A stretch of DNA of 25,573 nt, from positions 1-25,573 of the IMG/VR virus record IMGVR_UViG_3300023284_001118. One strand, given 5' to 3'. The translations under genes and the position numbers were made by a program. This DNA comes from a virus. Each line of letters starts with the position of its first letter. Positions within the stretch are counted from its first letter, which is position 1. The notes beneath the pieces are model-generated. The model did not search any database. It was not told the origin of the DNA and saw only the letters and a program-made list of their open reading frames with translations. This document shows positions 1 to 7,926 of the stretch, piece after piece.

Positions 1-2
1 AG

Positions 3-200
3 GTGATCACCGAAGGGGGAGCTTGGCTAGGGCTCGGTGGCACAGGCCCCATGGTGGCCGACATCCTCAACATGAGCATTGAGTTCTTCTGCTCAATCGT
101 TGACGTCGGCCTGAGTGCTCCTTCTGATGTCGGCGACATGCTCGGAGTGACCACCCCGACAGAGCCGGCAAGCGTAGAGGGCGAGGATGGCTCCTACTAG
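3..200 (+). CDS. Small hypothetical protein, possibly 5'-truncated by the window edge
   Basis: I do not recognise this product. The frame is open from the first complete codon of the window. The GTG at position 3 is only the first possible start, and the real one may lie outside. The visible 65 residues are moderately hydrophobic and Gly-rich in the first half, with no convincing long membrane helix, and end in an acidic tail (GEDGSY). The 3' end overlaps the start of the lipoprotein gene by 14 bases, as expected for co-translated small phage genes. It reads in the same direction as the next three genes and opposite to the structural operon. Function cannot be assigned. Confidence 0.45.
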   Translation: MITEGGAWLGLGGTGPMVADILNMSIEFFCSIVDVGLSAPSDVGDMLGVTTPTEPASVEGEDGSY

Positions 201-462
201 GTGGATCGCCTTGGGGGTGATTGGACTGCTCGCGGGGTGTGGCGCCTACGACGCGGTCGTTGGTTTCTTCGAGAGCAGCGATGAGGCTGCCGTAGCAACG
301 ACCGACACCATGGTTCAGCTTGGAGATACACTGCACACGCTGGAACACGCCTTGCTACTGATCCCTGCCTACATAGCTGGAGAAGCACGCAAGCCTCTGT
401 GGGGTAAGATGAAGGCAATGAGGGACCGGAAAAAGTCCCAGGCGACATCCAAGAAGGGGTGA
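187..462 (+). CDS. Small predicted lipoprotein
   Basis: A 91-residue protein with a short N-terminal signal: a positive residue (R5), a hydrophobic run, then LLAGC with the Cys at residue 18. This is a textbook lipobox, so I infer lipid attachment and membrane anchoring after signal peptidase II cleavage. The middle contains an acidic stretch and a region that could form an amphipathic helix; the C-terminus is strongly basic. A purine-rich GAGGGCGAGG lies directly before the ATG. It sits between other tiny genes on the plus strand, one a single-helix membrane protein. That raises a lysis-related (outer spanin-like) or superinfection-exclusion role. However, Rz1-type outer spanins are usually Pro-rich and this is not, so the role is only a suggestion. 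Confidence 0.75.
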   Translation: MAPTRWIALGVIGLLAGCGAYDAVVGFFESSDEAAVATTDTMVQLGDTLHTLEHALLLIPAYIAGEARKPLWGKMKAMRDRKKSQATSKKG

Positions 463-468
463 TCTAGC

Positions 469-699
469 ATGGAGGGCGTGGCCTTATCGGACGTAGTTCT
501 CATGGCGTTGGTCGGGCTCGTTGGGTGGATTTCCCCAACGATCATGGAGATGAAGCGCAACATCCGCGACCTGCACAAGTGGCACGCACCAGATGACCAA
601 GGACGGCAAAATTGGAAAGTCCCGGATCTGGCCAAGTTGGTAACCAGGATTGACAGCCTCATCGACATCTTGGAGCGGAACAACAAGAAGAAACCATGA
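469..699 (+). CDS. Small single-pass membrane protein, holin- or spanin-like in layout
   Basis: A 76-residue protein with one hydrophobic segment at about residues 5-23 (LSDVVLMALVGLVGWI), followed by a charged, largely helical domain with heptad-like leucines and isoleucines near residues 52-70 and a basic end (NNKKKP). The layout (short N-terminal anchor, hydrophilic coiled-coil-like remainder) is shared by inner spanins, XhlA-like proteins and some holins, but no family-specific motif is visible. It starts six bases after the lipoprotein gene and its stop overlaps the next start as ATGA. This makes a tight four-gene cluster. Membrane location is well supported; a lysis role is inference. 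Confidence 0.65.
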   Translation: MEGVALSDVVLMALVGLVGWISPTIMEMKRNIRDLHKWHAPDDQGRQNWKVPDLAKLVTRIDSLIDILERNNKKKP

Positions 700-920
700 C
701 ACCACAGAGGGCTTCACTCCTAGTCTCCTCGTGGCGGCAGGATGGCTACAACCTCGCCGAGATGCTCATGCGCTTCTATACACGACCGTTGGAACTCCCG
801 GACGGGGAAATGATCCGTGAGCTGACCGCAGACGGGATGATGATACGGGCAGAGATCTACCGTGTGGACGAGATCGAGGCGATGATCGAGACAGCTAGCT
901 ACTTCGCCAACGCTGAGTAG
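696..920 (+). CDS. Small hypothetical protein
   Basis: A 74-residue soluble-looking protein with no recognised domain. It is acidic in the second half and probably helical (DEIEAMIETASYFANAE at the end). The ATG overlaps the stop of the preceding membrane-protein gene (ATGA), so translation is probably coupled. It is the last gene on the plus strand before the convergent spacer, and its stop codon lies inside the 5' arm of a hairpin. No signal peptide or membrane segment is seen. Function unknown. Confidence 0.6.
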   Translation: MTPQRASLLVSSWRQDGYNLAEMLMRFYTRPLELPDGEMIRELTADGMMIRAEIYRVDEIEAMIETASYFANAE

Positions 921-942
921 CATGGTAGACTTTCCGTGCTAC
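917..942 (+). terminator. Hairpin overlapping the stop of the last plus-strand gene
   Basis: A nine-base arm GTAGCATGG at 917-925 pairs with CCGTGCTAC at 934-942, with one G-U pair and an 8-base loop. The stem includes the TAG stop codon. No T-tract follows, so this is a weak candidate for intrinsic termination. It may instead protect the mRNA 3' end or act together with another factor. Confidence 0.4.
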
Positions 943-1001
943 CACTTCAGTGTATGGAGCCTAGGCTTGAAACGGTCCTGGGACACCGAACTAATACCGC
1001 T

Positions 1002-1047
1002 ATCCTTTGATCGATCAGGATGGAATGAACACCGGCTAGAATCCGGT
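1002..1047. other. Inverted repeats in the convergent spacer
   Basis: Two further inverted repeats lie between the convergent gene sets. The first is ATCC (1002-1005) with GGAT (1018-1021) around the palindrome TGATCGATCA (1008-1017). The second is ACCGG (1031-1035) with CCGGT (1043-1047). A 10-base palindrome AGCCTAGGCT also lies at 958-967. Neither side has a clear T-run. The spacer 921-1058 contains no gene that I can support and no tRNA-like fold. Confidence 0.3.
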
Positions 1048-1058
1048 AGTGGCGGCAT

Positions 1059-1643
1059 TTATACCTGAGCCGGAGCTTGAGCCATGAAGTCGGAGTAAGA
1101 CTTGTAGGGCAGCATGGTCATCATCGAGTCCTTGCTCAGGTTCCATAGCTGCCGCTTCATCAACCACGCCGCGCCCTTGAGTTGAAGGAACCCACGGTCG
1201 ACTTCACATACCCGCTTCTCGAGCGAACTATGTCCCTTCAGATCCACGCCTATCAATCCCACCCTCTTTGCCCCGAGAAACAACGCTAGCCCTACCGCAA
1301 GAGATGGAGTGGTGATCCTGGCTCCGGGCATGAGCAGGTCATCGAACAAGGTCACGGGTTGCCGCGGCTTCTTGTAGGTCTTCCAAGACTTGTCCGCTGC
1401 CTTGGTCAGAAACCAACGATTTGGCATTGAGGCAACGATGCGGTTTATCCTCTCAGGCTTGAAAGCCTTGGGACCGTCCAGCATGAGGATGTAGTTGCAC
1501 TCGTGATATGCCCAGATGTCATTGACGCCGATGGTGGGAATGTCGAGAGTCTGTGGGAGTTCGGCTACGGACGGTCCACACCCGCAGACGATCATGTCCT
1601 GACCACTGTGTATGTCCCTCCACTTCTCCAGCTCCTCCATCAT
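1059..1643 (-). CDS. MptE/DUF115- or GT42-like putative nucleotide-sugar-binding protein
   Basis: 194 residues. Near the N-terminus is MIVCGCGPSVAEL (about 17-29), a Rossmann-like glycine motif of the kind (G-x-GPS) found in DUF115/MptE-like proteins and in GT42 sialyltransferases. It is followed by IGVNDIW (38-44) and a second conserved-looking block with TTPSLAVGLALFLGAKRVGLIGVD in parts (about 111-134): a helix, then a strand ending G-x-D. Proteins of this type occur in phages and are usually suspected of modifying glycans or virion proteins, but the reaction is not known and I infer only nucleotide or nucleotide-sugar binding. The start ATGATG overlaps the stop of the giant upstream gene (ATGA). 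It is the last gene of the minus-strand operon. Confidence 0.65.
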   Translation of the reverse strand: MMEELEKWRDIHSGQDMIVCGCGPSVAELPQTLDIPTIGVNDIWAYHECNYILMLDGPKAFKPERINRIVASMPNRWFLTKAADKSWKTYKKPRQPVTLFDDLLMPGARITTPSLAVGLALFLGAKRVGLIGVDLKGHSSLEKRVCEVDRGFLQLKGAAWLMKRQLWNLSKDSMMTMLPYKSYSDFMAQAPAQV

Positions 1644-4600
1644 TTGATGAACTTCCCAGCCTTCTCTTCTTCTCGCCCAGTCTCCAAGACGTCGCGCTGG
1701 AACCTCTTGCTCTCCTTCTGTTGGCGACGGCGGTGTTTCTCAACCTCCACTCCAAGTGAAGGATCCATCTTTCTTAGCGCCTCTGGGAGGATGGTGCGCT
1801 TCCACTCCTCAGGCCCGAACATGGCTTGGTTGTTTTGTAGGAGACGGAGGAATCGCCATTGCAAGGTACTCGCAGCCTGTCTTGGCTTGACAAACAGCTT
1901 GGATAGCGCCCTGCCCATCTTGTCGGCAGTCTCTGTGTCACCTTCGTTCAGAGCGGTCATGAATCTCGTGAAGTAGTCTTTGCGCACTTCGTTGAACGCA
2001 ATCCTTAGCCCAAACGAGGGATCGATGTTGTTCCTGGTGGCAACGTTGGCGATCTCCTCGAGGTTTTCCACCGCTTCCTCTGGACTCATCTCCCGGCCCT
2101 CCCATAGGAAGTTACCCTTGGGATCGGCGTACTGATGGATCAGGCGAGTTGTGGCTTCAATGTGCCTGTGGGTGGTCATCTCCTGCCCACGAGGCAGGAC
2201 AAAGGCGAATTGGGTTCCGCCCCAAGCGAATGGTATGACATTGCTGGCGGCAAACTTCATCCTCTCTGGCACGGAATCCCAGAAGTCCTGGCCTTCCCAC
2301 GGGGCTGGGAACCCACTGCCCATGTCCTCGCTGGCGAATTGCTCAAACACCATCCTTACTACGGGACTGGCCTTGGCTCCCAGCTTCTTGATGGGATCAA
2401 CGAAGAACTGGAAGACCTCACGGACTTGCTTGAAGGGCTTGATCATCAACCACTGCCCTTCCTCGTCCTTCTTCCAGCGGATGGTGCCGAACTCCTCGTT
2501 GTTCCAGATATGGAGACCGCCAGCAGACTCTACGAGTTCGGCCTCTTCTTCATCCGTCAGCGAATACTTGAGCCATAGATACTGTGCAGCCTCAGCGGCA
2601 AGGAAGCCCTTGATAGCGATGTTCAGCGCATACCTGCGCCCAAACTTCTGGCTTGTCTTGCTGCCGACTCCGAGGAAACCACCGATAGCCCTGCCAGCGA
2701 TCCTGAGGTTGGACAGCGTCCAATCGGGAGCCAGCATCAGCATCTGCATCGTTCTCCGCTGACCTTGGTTGTGCATGACCTTGTGCCATCTCCACCAGTT
2801 CTGCCCGCCGTAGGCATCGTTGACTTGGTCAGCCACCTCTCGCAGAATCAACTTTCTTGTCCGCGCAGGATCACCGCCAGCCTCCTTGGACCACTTGGCC
2901 CAGTTCTTCTGGTCCAGAAGGGCAAGCTCCCCGTTCTTGTAGAACGAAGTCAGCTTGACAGACGTGTAGACCTTGTCCCAGAGCACATTGTCCAGGAGCA
3001 ACTGGGACCTGTGTAGAAGCTCTGCGCCCTTGCCAAGAAGCTTGACCAATGGCTCCTTGGATTCCTGCCACTTCCTCCACTGACCACGGAACCAAGTATC
3101 CGTAGTCATCTTGCCAATGTCCCCGGGAACGGAAAGCGTCAGGCCATGCTCAACAGCATCTTTTCCAAGAGCTAAGAGGTTGTCCAAGTCCTTGACGGCT
3201 TTACCTGCGCGGATGGCGTTGGAGTCCGCCAAGGCGCTTTCGCCCAAGGCTACGATGTGGAAGCCACTCCAAGCTAGGTTGAGGCGCTTGATGGCGAAGT
3301 TGGCAATCTGGAACCGGTGTCTCCACTCACCGGGCCGGAACGTGTTGTCAAAGACCTTACGAAGAGCCGGGGCAATCTCAGGGTGAACCAAGACCCCGCG
3401 TGCGGCCCAGTGGTCGATCTCAACGTAATCCTTGGGGACTTGGCCTTGCTTGCCAGCAAGCTTGACATTGCCCACATCGGTCTCCGAGATGGCCCTGAGA
3501 AGTTCCTTACCCGCGATGGCTTGGTTCGTGACGTTCTCGTAGTAGGTCAGGATCTCACTGATCTTGGTCGTTCTCGGAGTCAGCCCAGCCTTGATTCCCT
3601 CAAAGTAGGTGGGAATCGTCCGCTTCTTGGCAAACGGCGTCTTGGACCGGAAGGCTGACCGGATCCTTTCGGCCACAGCCTTCTGACCCGTTGGGATGTC
3701 CCACAGGTGGGTGATGTAGTCCTCTATGCCCTGCCCCTTCTCCAGAAGCCCAACATCCTCCATCAACTTCTGGAACTCTTCCATCCGCGGCTTGAGTTCC
3801 TGGTTGACCATGTCCCGGGCTTCTTTGGGCAAGCGAGCCTCAAGCTTCTTGAATGAGTCGCCTGGAACGCTGGGGTTGCCGGTGCGTTCTGCATAGAACA
3901 ACATCTCAGTCTGGAGTTCTTCAGGGAACCGCTGATCTAGGCGTTTGGCGAACCTACCCGTCTCGAACTTGGCAGCTTCTATCGTCCCTCCGTAGTCCTC
4001 AACGATCTCTCGGCCTGCTTTTGTAATGTCGGTAGTGACACCGCCGCTGAACGCCTGTCGAATTGACGCCCTCACCTTCCCGGGGATAAGAGCACCGATC
4101 CCAGCCATCGCTTCCGATGGTCCAAGCGGAGGTTCTGTCTCGGGCACGGCTCTCTTGGCTTTCGCGGCTTCCGCCTCTTTGCTGGTCTTGAACCCCTTCG
4201 GTCCCAGAGCCAGCTCGATAAACGCCTCTACTTTCTCTCCCTCAGTCATCTTCTGAGCCCGCTCCATGAGCGGTTCTCTTACTTCTTGCGGCGCTTTTTC
4301 AGCTTCCGGCCGGTCTTGTAGCTCTGGCCGGTCGACTTCTGGCACACGGCGTAAGGGTTCACCCCCGACCGCTTCCGCTTCACCTTCTGCACGCACCTGT
4401 GTACTCGGGTCCCTTTCGGCACGACTCACCTCCATGCTGTCTCTGGCCATCTCCGCTGTCATGGCTCCCTGAGCCGTGTGAATGAGGGTGGAGATGACCT
4501 CGTCTATTTCTTCTGGAGTCCTAGCCTTTGCAAGAGACTCCTGGAACTTAGGATCCATGAGCAGGCCAACGGTGTTGGCTACATCGGGCTTGCTGATGTC

Positions 4601-5884
4601 GCCCTTGATGGCCATGTCTAGCGCCTTCTGCGCAGTCACCAGATCCTTCGTCGGAACCCCTGACCTCGTAACTTCAGGACTCTCTATCCATCTCCCGGTA
4701 TGGTGCGCTAACTCTAGGAGCGGCGGCGGGACCATTGAGGCGTTCTCCTTGGTCAGCGGCGGATAGTCCTTCTTGAGTTCCTTGCCAGCCTCCTTGGGAC
4801 TGGGGAGTCGGTGAGCCTGAGCCATGGTGGGAGCCATCATCTTGATGATGCCCATAGCAACGCCTGCCGGCCCCAAGGTGTTTGCCAACGTGTCTTTGAC
4901 GGGTTCCCAGTTGTCTGTCTGCACAGCTTCCGCAACAGAGTTGGCAAACTCTATGAACGACGTGTCTCCCTCGATCTGGGCCGCCATCGGTAACAACGTA
5001 GCCCCTTCAAAAGCGCCACCCGCAAAGCGACCAGCAGCACCACCGCCAAGCACACCTTCGATGGCCCGACTGATTCCACCGATCCACTCCATCGCGATCC
5101 CCATCAACGCCCCAGCAGCCGCGCTACGTCCTTCTACCGTATACAGGCCAGACCATGCAGCACCAGACGCCGCGAGTCTGGCCGGATCGAGTGCCTGAGC
5201 AACCTTGCTTGATTTGGCGACAGTCTTCGATCCACCAAGAATCTTGTGCAGGAGACCGCTCGCCGTTCCCACGGCTTTGCCGGGCACCGCAATGAACTCC
5301 ATGATCTCCCCGAAGACGCCAGCGGTTTCTGCCAACATCTCCGAGCCTGGGTGTTTTCTCAGAAACTGACGCTCTGACTGAGCCGCCAACTCCATGTTCT
5401 GGTGTATCCGTTTTGTGCGCTCCTCATCACTCATGTTGAACAGCGACAACGGGTCCTGGACAAGCCTAGCATAGTACTCTTTGGCCTCCATGCGTTCGCC
5501 GGGCTCAAACCCCATGAACGTCTCAGCATGCTTGATGCTCTCCACAAGAGCGTCGGTGAATGACTCGGAAGCCGACTTCACAGCGATTGCCCCAGTAGCA
5601 ACCTCCTGCTTGAACATCCGGCCGATACCCTCTGGAAGCTTCGGGACGATTCGGCCCAGTTCGTCCAAGAAAGACTCTGTCTGCTCAGGCTCTTGAGCTA
5701 CGGGGGCAGGGAAGAAGGATGCGGACGGACCTCCCCGCGACATCCTCTGAGCGAGCTGGCTCTGAGCTTCTTCTCTATCTGGCTCTTCTGCGGCAGGGAA
5801 GAAGCTAGCGATTGTTCGCCCACCCCATTGGCCTTGAGGTTCCTGAGGACCCTCAGGATCCTGAATAGGATCCATCGGTGACAC
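1640..5884 (-). CDS. Giant probable internal virion / DNA-ejection protein with an LPD38-like segment
   Basis: 1414 residues. The N-terminus (1-75) is Pro/Glu/Gln-rich and carries ASFFPA twice, at 26-31 and 55-60. Residues about 190-350 hold several Ala/Gly-rich hydrophobic stretches that could be amphipathic or membrane-active. A charged Glu/Arg-rich linker follows at about 480-590. The C-terminal third contains YGGQNWWRWHKV and MLMLAPDWTLSNLR (about 1024-1065), which I recognise as resembling the large polyvalent protein-associated domain LPD38 common in very large phage proteins. The end is basic and helical. Size, position after nozzle-like genes and lack of a tape measure suggest an ejected internal protein analogous to T7 gp16; this is inference. 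The frame could begin at GTG 5884 (TAGTG overlap with the previous stop) or at ATG 5875. Confidence 0.7.
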   Translation of the reverse strand: MSPMDPIQDPEGPQEPQGQWGGRTIASFFPAAEEPDREEAQSQLAQRMSRGGPSASFFPAPVAQEPEQTESFLDELGRIVPKLPEGIGRMFKQEVATGAIAVKSASESFTDALVESIKHAETFMGFEPGERMEAKEYYARLVQDPLSLFNMSDEERTKRIHQNMELAAQSERQFLRKHPGSEMLAETAGVFGEIMEFIAVPGKAVGTASGLLHKILGGSKTVAKSSKVAQALDPARLAASGAAWSGLYTVEGRSAAAGALMGIAMEWIGGISRAIEGVLGGGAAGRFAGGAFEGATLLPMAAQIEGDTSFIEFANSVAEAVQTDNWEPVKDTLANTLGPAGVAMGIIKMMAPTMAQAHRLPSPKEAGKELKKDYPPLTKENASMVPPPLLELAHHTGRWIESPEVTRSGVPTKDLVTAQKALDMAIKGDISKPDVANTVGLLMDPKFQESLAKARTPEEIDEVISTLIHTAQGAMTAEMARDSMEVSRAERDPSTQVRAEGEAEAVGGEPLRRVPEVDRPELQDRPEAEKAPQEVREPLMERAQKMTEGEKVEAFIELALGPKGFKTSKEAEAAKAKRAVPETEPPLGPSEAMAGIGALIPGKVRASIRQAFSGGVTTDITKAGREIVEDYGGTIEAAKFETGRFAKRLDQRFPEELQTEMLFYAERTGNPSVPGDSFKKLEARLPKEARDMVNQELKPRMEEFQKLMEDVGLLEKGQGIEDYITHLWDIPTGQKAVAERIRSAFRSKTPFAKKRTIPTYFEGIKAGLTPRTTKISEILTYYENVTNQAIAGKELLRAISETDVGNVKLAGKQGQVPKDYVEIDHWAARGVLVHPEIAPALRKVFDNTFRPGEWRHRFQIANFAIKRLNLAWSGFHIVALGESALADSNAIRAGKAVKDLDNLLALGKDAVEHGLTLSVPGDIGKMTTDTWFRGQWRKWQESKEPLVKLLGKGAELLHRSQLLLDNVLWDKVYTSVKLTSFYKNGELALLDQKNWAKWSKEAGGDPARTRKLILREVADQVNDAYGGQNWWRWHKVMHNQGQRRTMQMLMLAPDWTLSNLRIAGRAIGGFLGVGSKTSQKFGRRYALNIAIKGFLAAEAAQYLWLKYSLTDEEEAELVESAGGLHIWNNEEFGTIRWKKDEEGQWLMIKPFKQVREVFQFFVDPIKKLGAKASPVVRMVFEQFASEDMGSGFPAPWEGQDFWDSVPERMKFAASNVIPFAWGGTQFAFVLPRGQEMTTHRHIEATTRLIHQYADPKGNFLWEGREMSPEEAVENLEEIANVATRNNIDPSFGLRIAFNEVRKDYFTRFMTALNEGDTETADKMGRALSKLFVKPRQAASTLQWRFLRLLQNNQAMFGPEEWKRTILPEALRKMDPSLGVEVEKHRRRQQKESKRFQRDVLETGREEEKAGKFIK

Positions 5885-6891
5885 TATCCACCACCATCAT
5901 CTAAGTAGTCCCTGATGGCTTCGATGGCGTCATCCTCCATGAGTCTCTTCTTGATCTCCCCCTCGGATGGCGGATTGGTCAGCATCATTGCCCCCTTGAT
6001 AAACTCGGCAACTGCCTCCTCAACCTGCTCGGGAGCCACGTTAAGTTCCTTCGTTATCCTCAGAAGGTTATCCACGAACGGTTTCTTAGCGCGCAGGTCA
6101 TACAACATCGACGACGCGGCAGCATCCAGGGCTTGCTCCCTCTCCGTCATCGCCTGTGCGGCTGAGTTGACAGGAGTCGCCGCTCCGCCTGGGGCTGCGC
6201 CCGGCTGAGGTGGTTGGTCACGGCGTCTGTTCCGCTCATCCAAGAGCCTGCTGATCTCCTCCTCAAACCTCTCCTTCAGATCCGGATCACCCAAGAATGA
6301 TTCCGATATTCTCGCGTAGGCGGACGACAGTGTGGCCATAGACTCCAAGTCCGTCGGCTCCTTGCCCATGCGAGCACCGGACATCTGCAACATGAGATTC
6401 GCTCTCTCTTGACTCTGATCCGTTACCCATCCTTGTCCTGGGACATGCCACTGCCACCGTGTCTCCCCAGTGCGACGAGAGGCGTTCACGTCGATCGTGG
6501 GCTGCAGAGCGATCTTCGATGACTGGCTTGCTGATAGAGCACCTCTACCAGCCCCTTCCTGCTGCTGGGCAGCGGCATACTCGACAGCATCGTTCTGTAA
6601 CCGCATGGCCCTGAGTTGTTCTCCCTGCATCTCCAAGGCAGATCCTCGGTCGATCATCGCCATCTTCTGGTTGATCTCATCTTGGCGCAGCTGTTCGGTC
6701 ATCATCCGAACACGGCCTTCTGCCCCACGCTGCTCGATCTGCTGTTGGGCTTGGTACGAGTGTACGAAGCCTTGAGCACCACGAGCCATCCCCTGTCCCA
6801 GAGACTGTGCCCCAGCGAACGCAATACGCTCGCCCTGCATACGCTGGGGTTGGGTGAGGGCTTGGGATTTGAAGGAGGTGTCCTGTGCCAT
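5884..6891 (-). CDS. Probable internal virion protein, Gln-rich and coiled-coil
   Basis: 335 residues with no family that I recognise. Residues about 30-130 are rich in Gln, Ala, Met and Arg and look like a long helix or coiled coil (QAQQQIEQRGAEGRVRMM). A short central patch with aromatic residues (TRWQWHVPGQGWV) resembles a beta element. A Pro/Gly/Ala linker follows near 225-245, and the C-terminus is acidic and helical, ending DDGGG. A good Shine-Dalgarno AGGAG lies 7 bases before the ATG. It sits between the collagen-like gene and the giant ejection-type gene, the position where podoviruses often encode smaller internal core proteins. That placement, not sequence identity, is the basis of the call. 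Confidence 0.6.
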   Translation of the reverse strand: MAQDTSFKSQALTQPQRMQGERIAFAGAQSLGQGMARGAQGFVHSYQAQQQIEQRGAEGRVRMMTEQLRQDEINQKMAMIDRGSALEMQGEQLRAMRLQNDAVEYAAAQQQEGAGRGALSASQSSKIALQPTIDVNASRRTGETRWQWHVPGQGWVTDQSQERANLMLQMSGARMGKEPTDLESMATLSSAYARISESFLGDPDLKERFEEEISRLLDERNRRRDQPPQPGAAPGGAATPVNSAAQAMTEREQALDAAASSMLYDLRAKKPFVDNLLRITKELNVAPEQVEEAVAEFIKGAMMLTNPPSEGEIKKRLMEDDAIEAIRDYLDDGGG

Positions 6892-6893
6892 GG

Positions 6894-7925
6894 CTAGACT
6901 CCTGACAGGCGTGAGAACATGGCCGAGACCATTGCGTCCAGGCCGCTATCCATGACGTCGTAGAACTGCTCGTTGGTGCCATCGATGTCCAACTCCAGCT
7001 TTGCTATCCCAACCACGTTCGACGCCATGGTCGGCCCCAGATCTGTGGTCATTTGCTGTGCCATGGCCTGGGATCCTACGCTACCCTGAGCCAGCAAACC
7101 TCCCTGACCGCCCACTGCCATGGGGTCTACAGCACCACCAGGAGCCCCTGCAGGGCCTCCGGGCTGGGGACCTCCTCCCGTAGGACCACCAGCAGGAGCA
7201 CCCACAGGAGGCGCACCAGGAGCTGGAGCAGCCCCTTCGGGCTGGATCTGGGCTGGAAGAGCGGCTCCGGGCTGGGCGGGTGCCCCGGTAGGGGCTGCTG
7301 GAGATGGGGCAATCTGAGCCTGAGCGGCGCCTGCCGTCTGGGGGAATGGTCTTTCTGCGGCTGGAACATCGGCTTCCTGGGCGGCGGCATCGACCATAGC
7401 CTTGCCCGGTGCACCACCGATAGCAGCACCAGGAGCGCCTCCCAGCGCCGCGCCCGCCACCGTACCAGCTGCCCCTATCAAACCGCCTACTATCGCCATC
7501 TTCTGACCACGCCGCGCAGCCTTTCTAGCCCTGTGAGCCTGGCCCGCTCGCGTGTAGTACAGAAGGTCAGGAGCTTGAGTTCTGCTTCCCGCCAGAATGT
7601 TGGCCTGTCCCTGGAACAGACCAGACGTCAGCGCAGCCGCGCCACCCGGGCGGTAACTCTGCAGCAGGTCCTGCCCGGCGCCGAGCCGGCCAAAGGCTCC
7701 TCTCATGAGATCAGCGTTGCGCTGGGCTACCTGCTTTTCGGAGCGGAACTGGGTAGGCGGTCCCTGGTGACCTCCGGGCAACTGCTCGGGGAACCCGAGT
7801 TCGTCGACAGGCTGGTTATAGTCCGTGCTGTAGGGTCTAGCAGGGGCTTGAGGGGTTGGCTGGGCTACCGGTCGTTGGGCTCCCGGCGACTGCTTGAGAA
7901 CGTCGGTTTTCCACTTCGCAACCAT
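6894..7925 (-). CDS. Structural-looking protein with glycine-zipper and collagen-like Gly/Pro region
   Basis: 343 residues. After a Pro/Gln-rich N-terminus comes a helical part (about 50-135). A glycine-zipper-like hydrophobic stretch follows at about 142-175 (VGGLIGAAGTVAGAALGG), a pattern known to insert in or span membranes. Then about 90 residues are built largely of Gly, Pro and Ala with near-collagen triplets (GAPAGGPTGGGPQPGG). The C-terminal 60 residues are ordinary and acidic, ending MFSRLSGV. A membrane-active segment plus a flexible arm fits an internal or ejection protein (compare the position of T7 gp14), but no homologous motif is visible. The ATG follows the upstream TGA by one base, with GAGAGGG upstream. 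Confidence 0.6.
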   Translation of the reverse strand: MVAKWKTDVLKQSPGAQRPVAQPTPQAPARPYSTDYNQPVDELGFPEQLPGGHQGPPTQFRSEKQVAQRNADLMRGAFGRLGAGQDLLQSYRPGGAAALTSGLFQGQANILAGSRTQAPDLLYYTRAGQAHRARKAARRGQKMAIVGGLIGAAGTVAGAALGGAPGAAIGGAPGKAMVDAAAQEADVPAAERPFPQTAGAAQAQIAPSPAAPTGAPAQPGAALPAQIQPEGAAPAPGAPPVGAPAGGPTGGGPQPGGPAGAPGGAVDPMAVGGQGGLLAQGSVGSQAMAQQMTTDLGPTMASNVVGIAKLELDIDGTNEQFYDVMDSGLDAMVSAMFSRLSGV

Positions 7926-7926
7926 A

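Noticed and set aside
921-1058. A tRNA or small RNA gene in the convergent spacer
   Set aside because: No acceptor-stem pairing with a T-arm GTTC motif could be found on either strand. The hairpins are short and separate.
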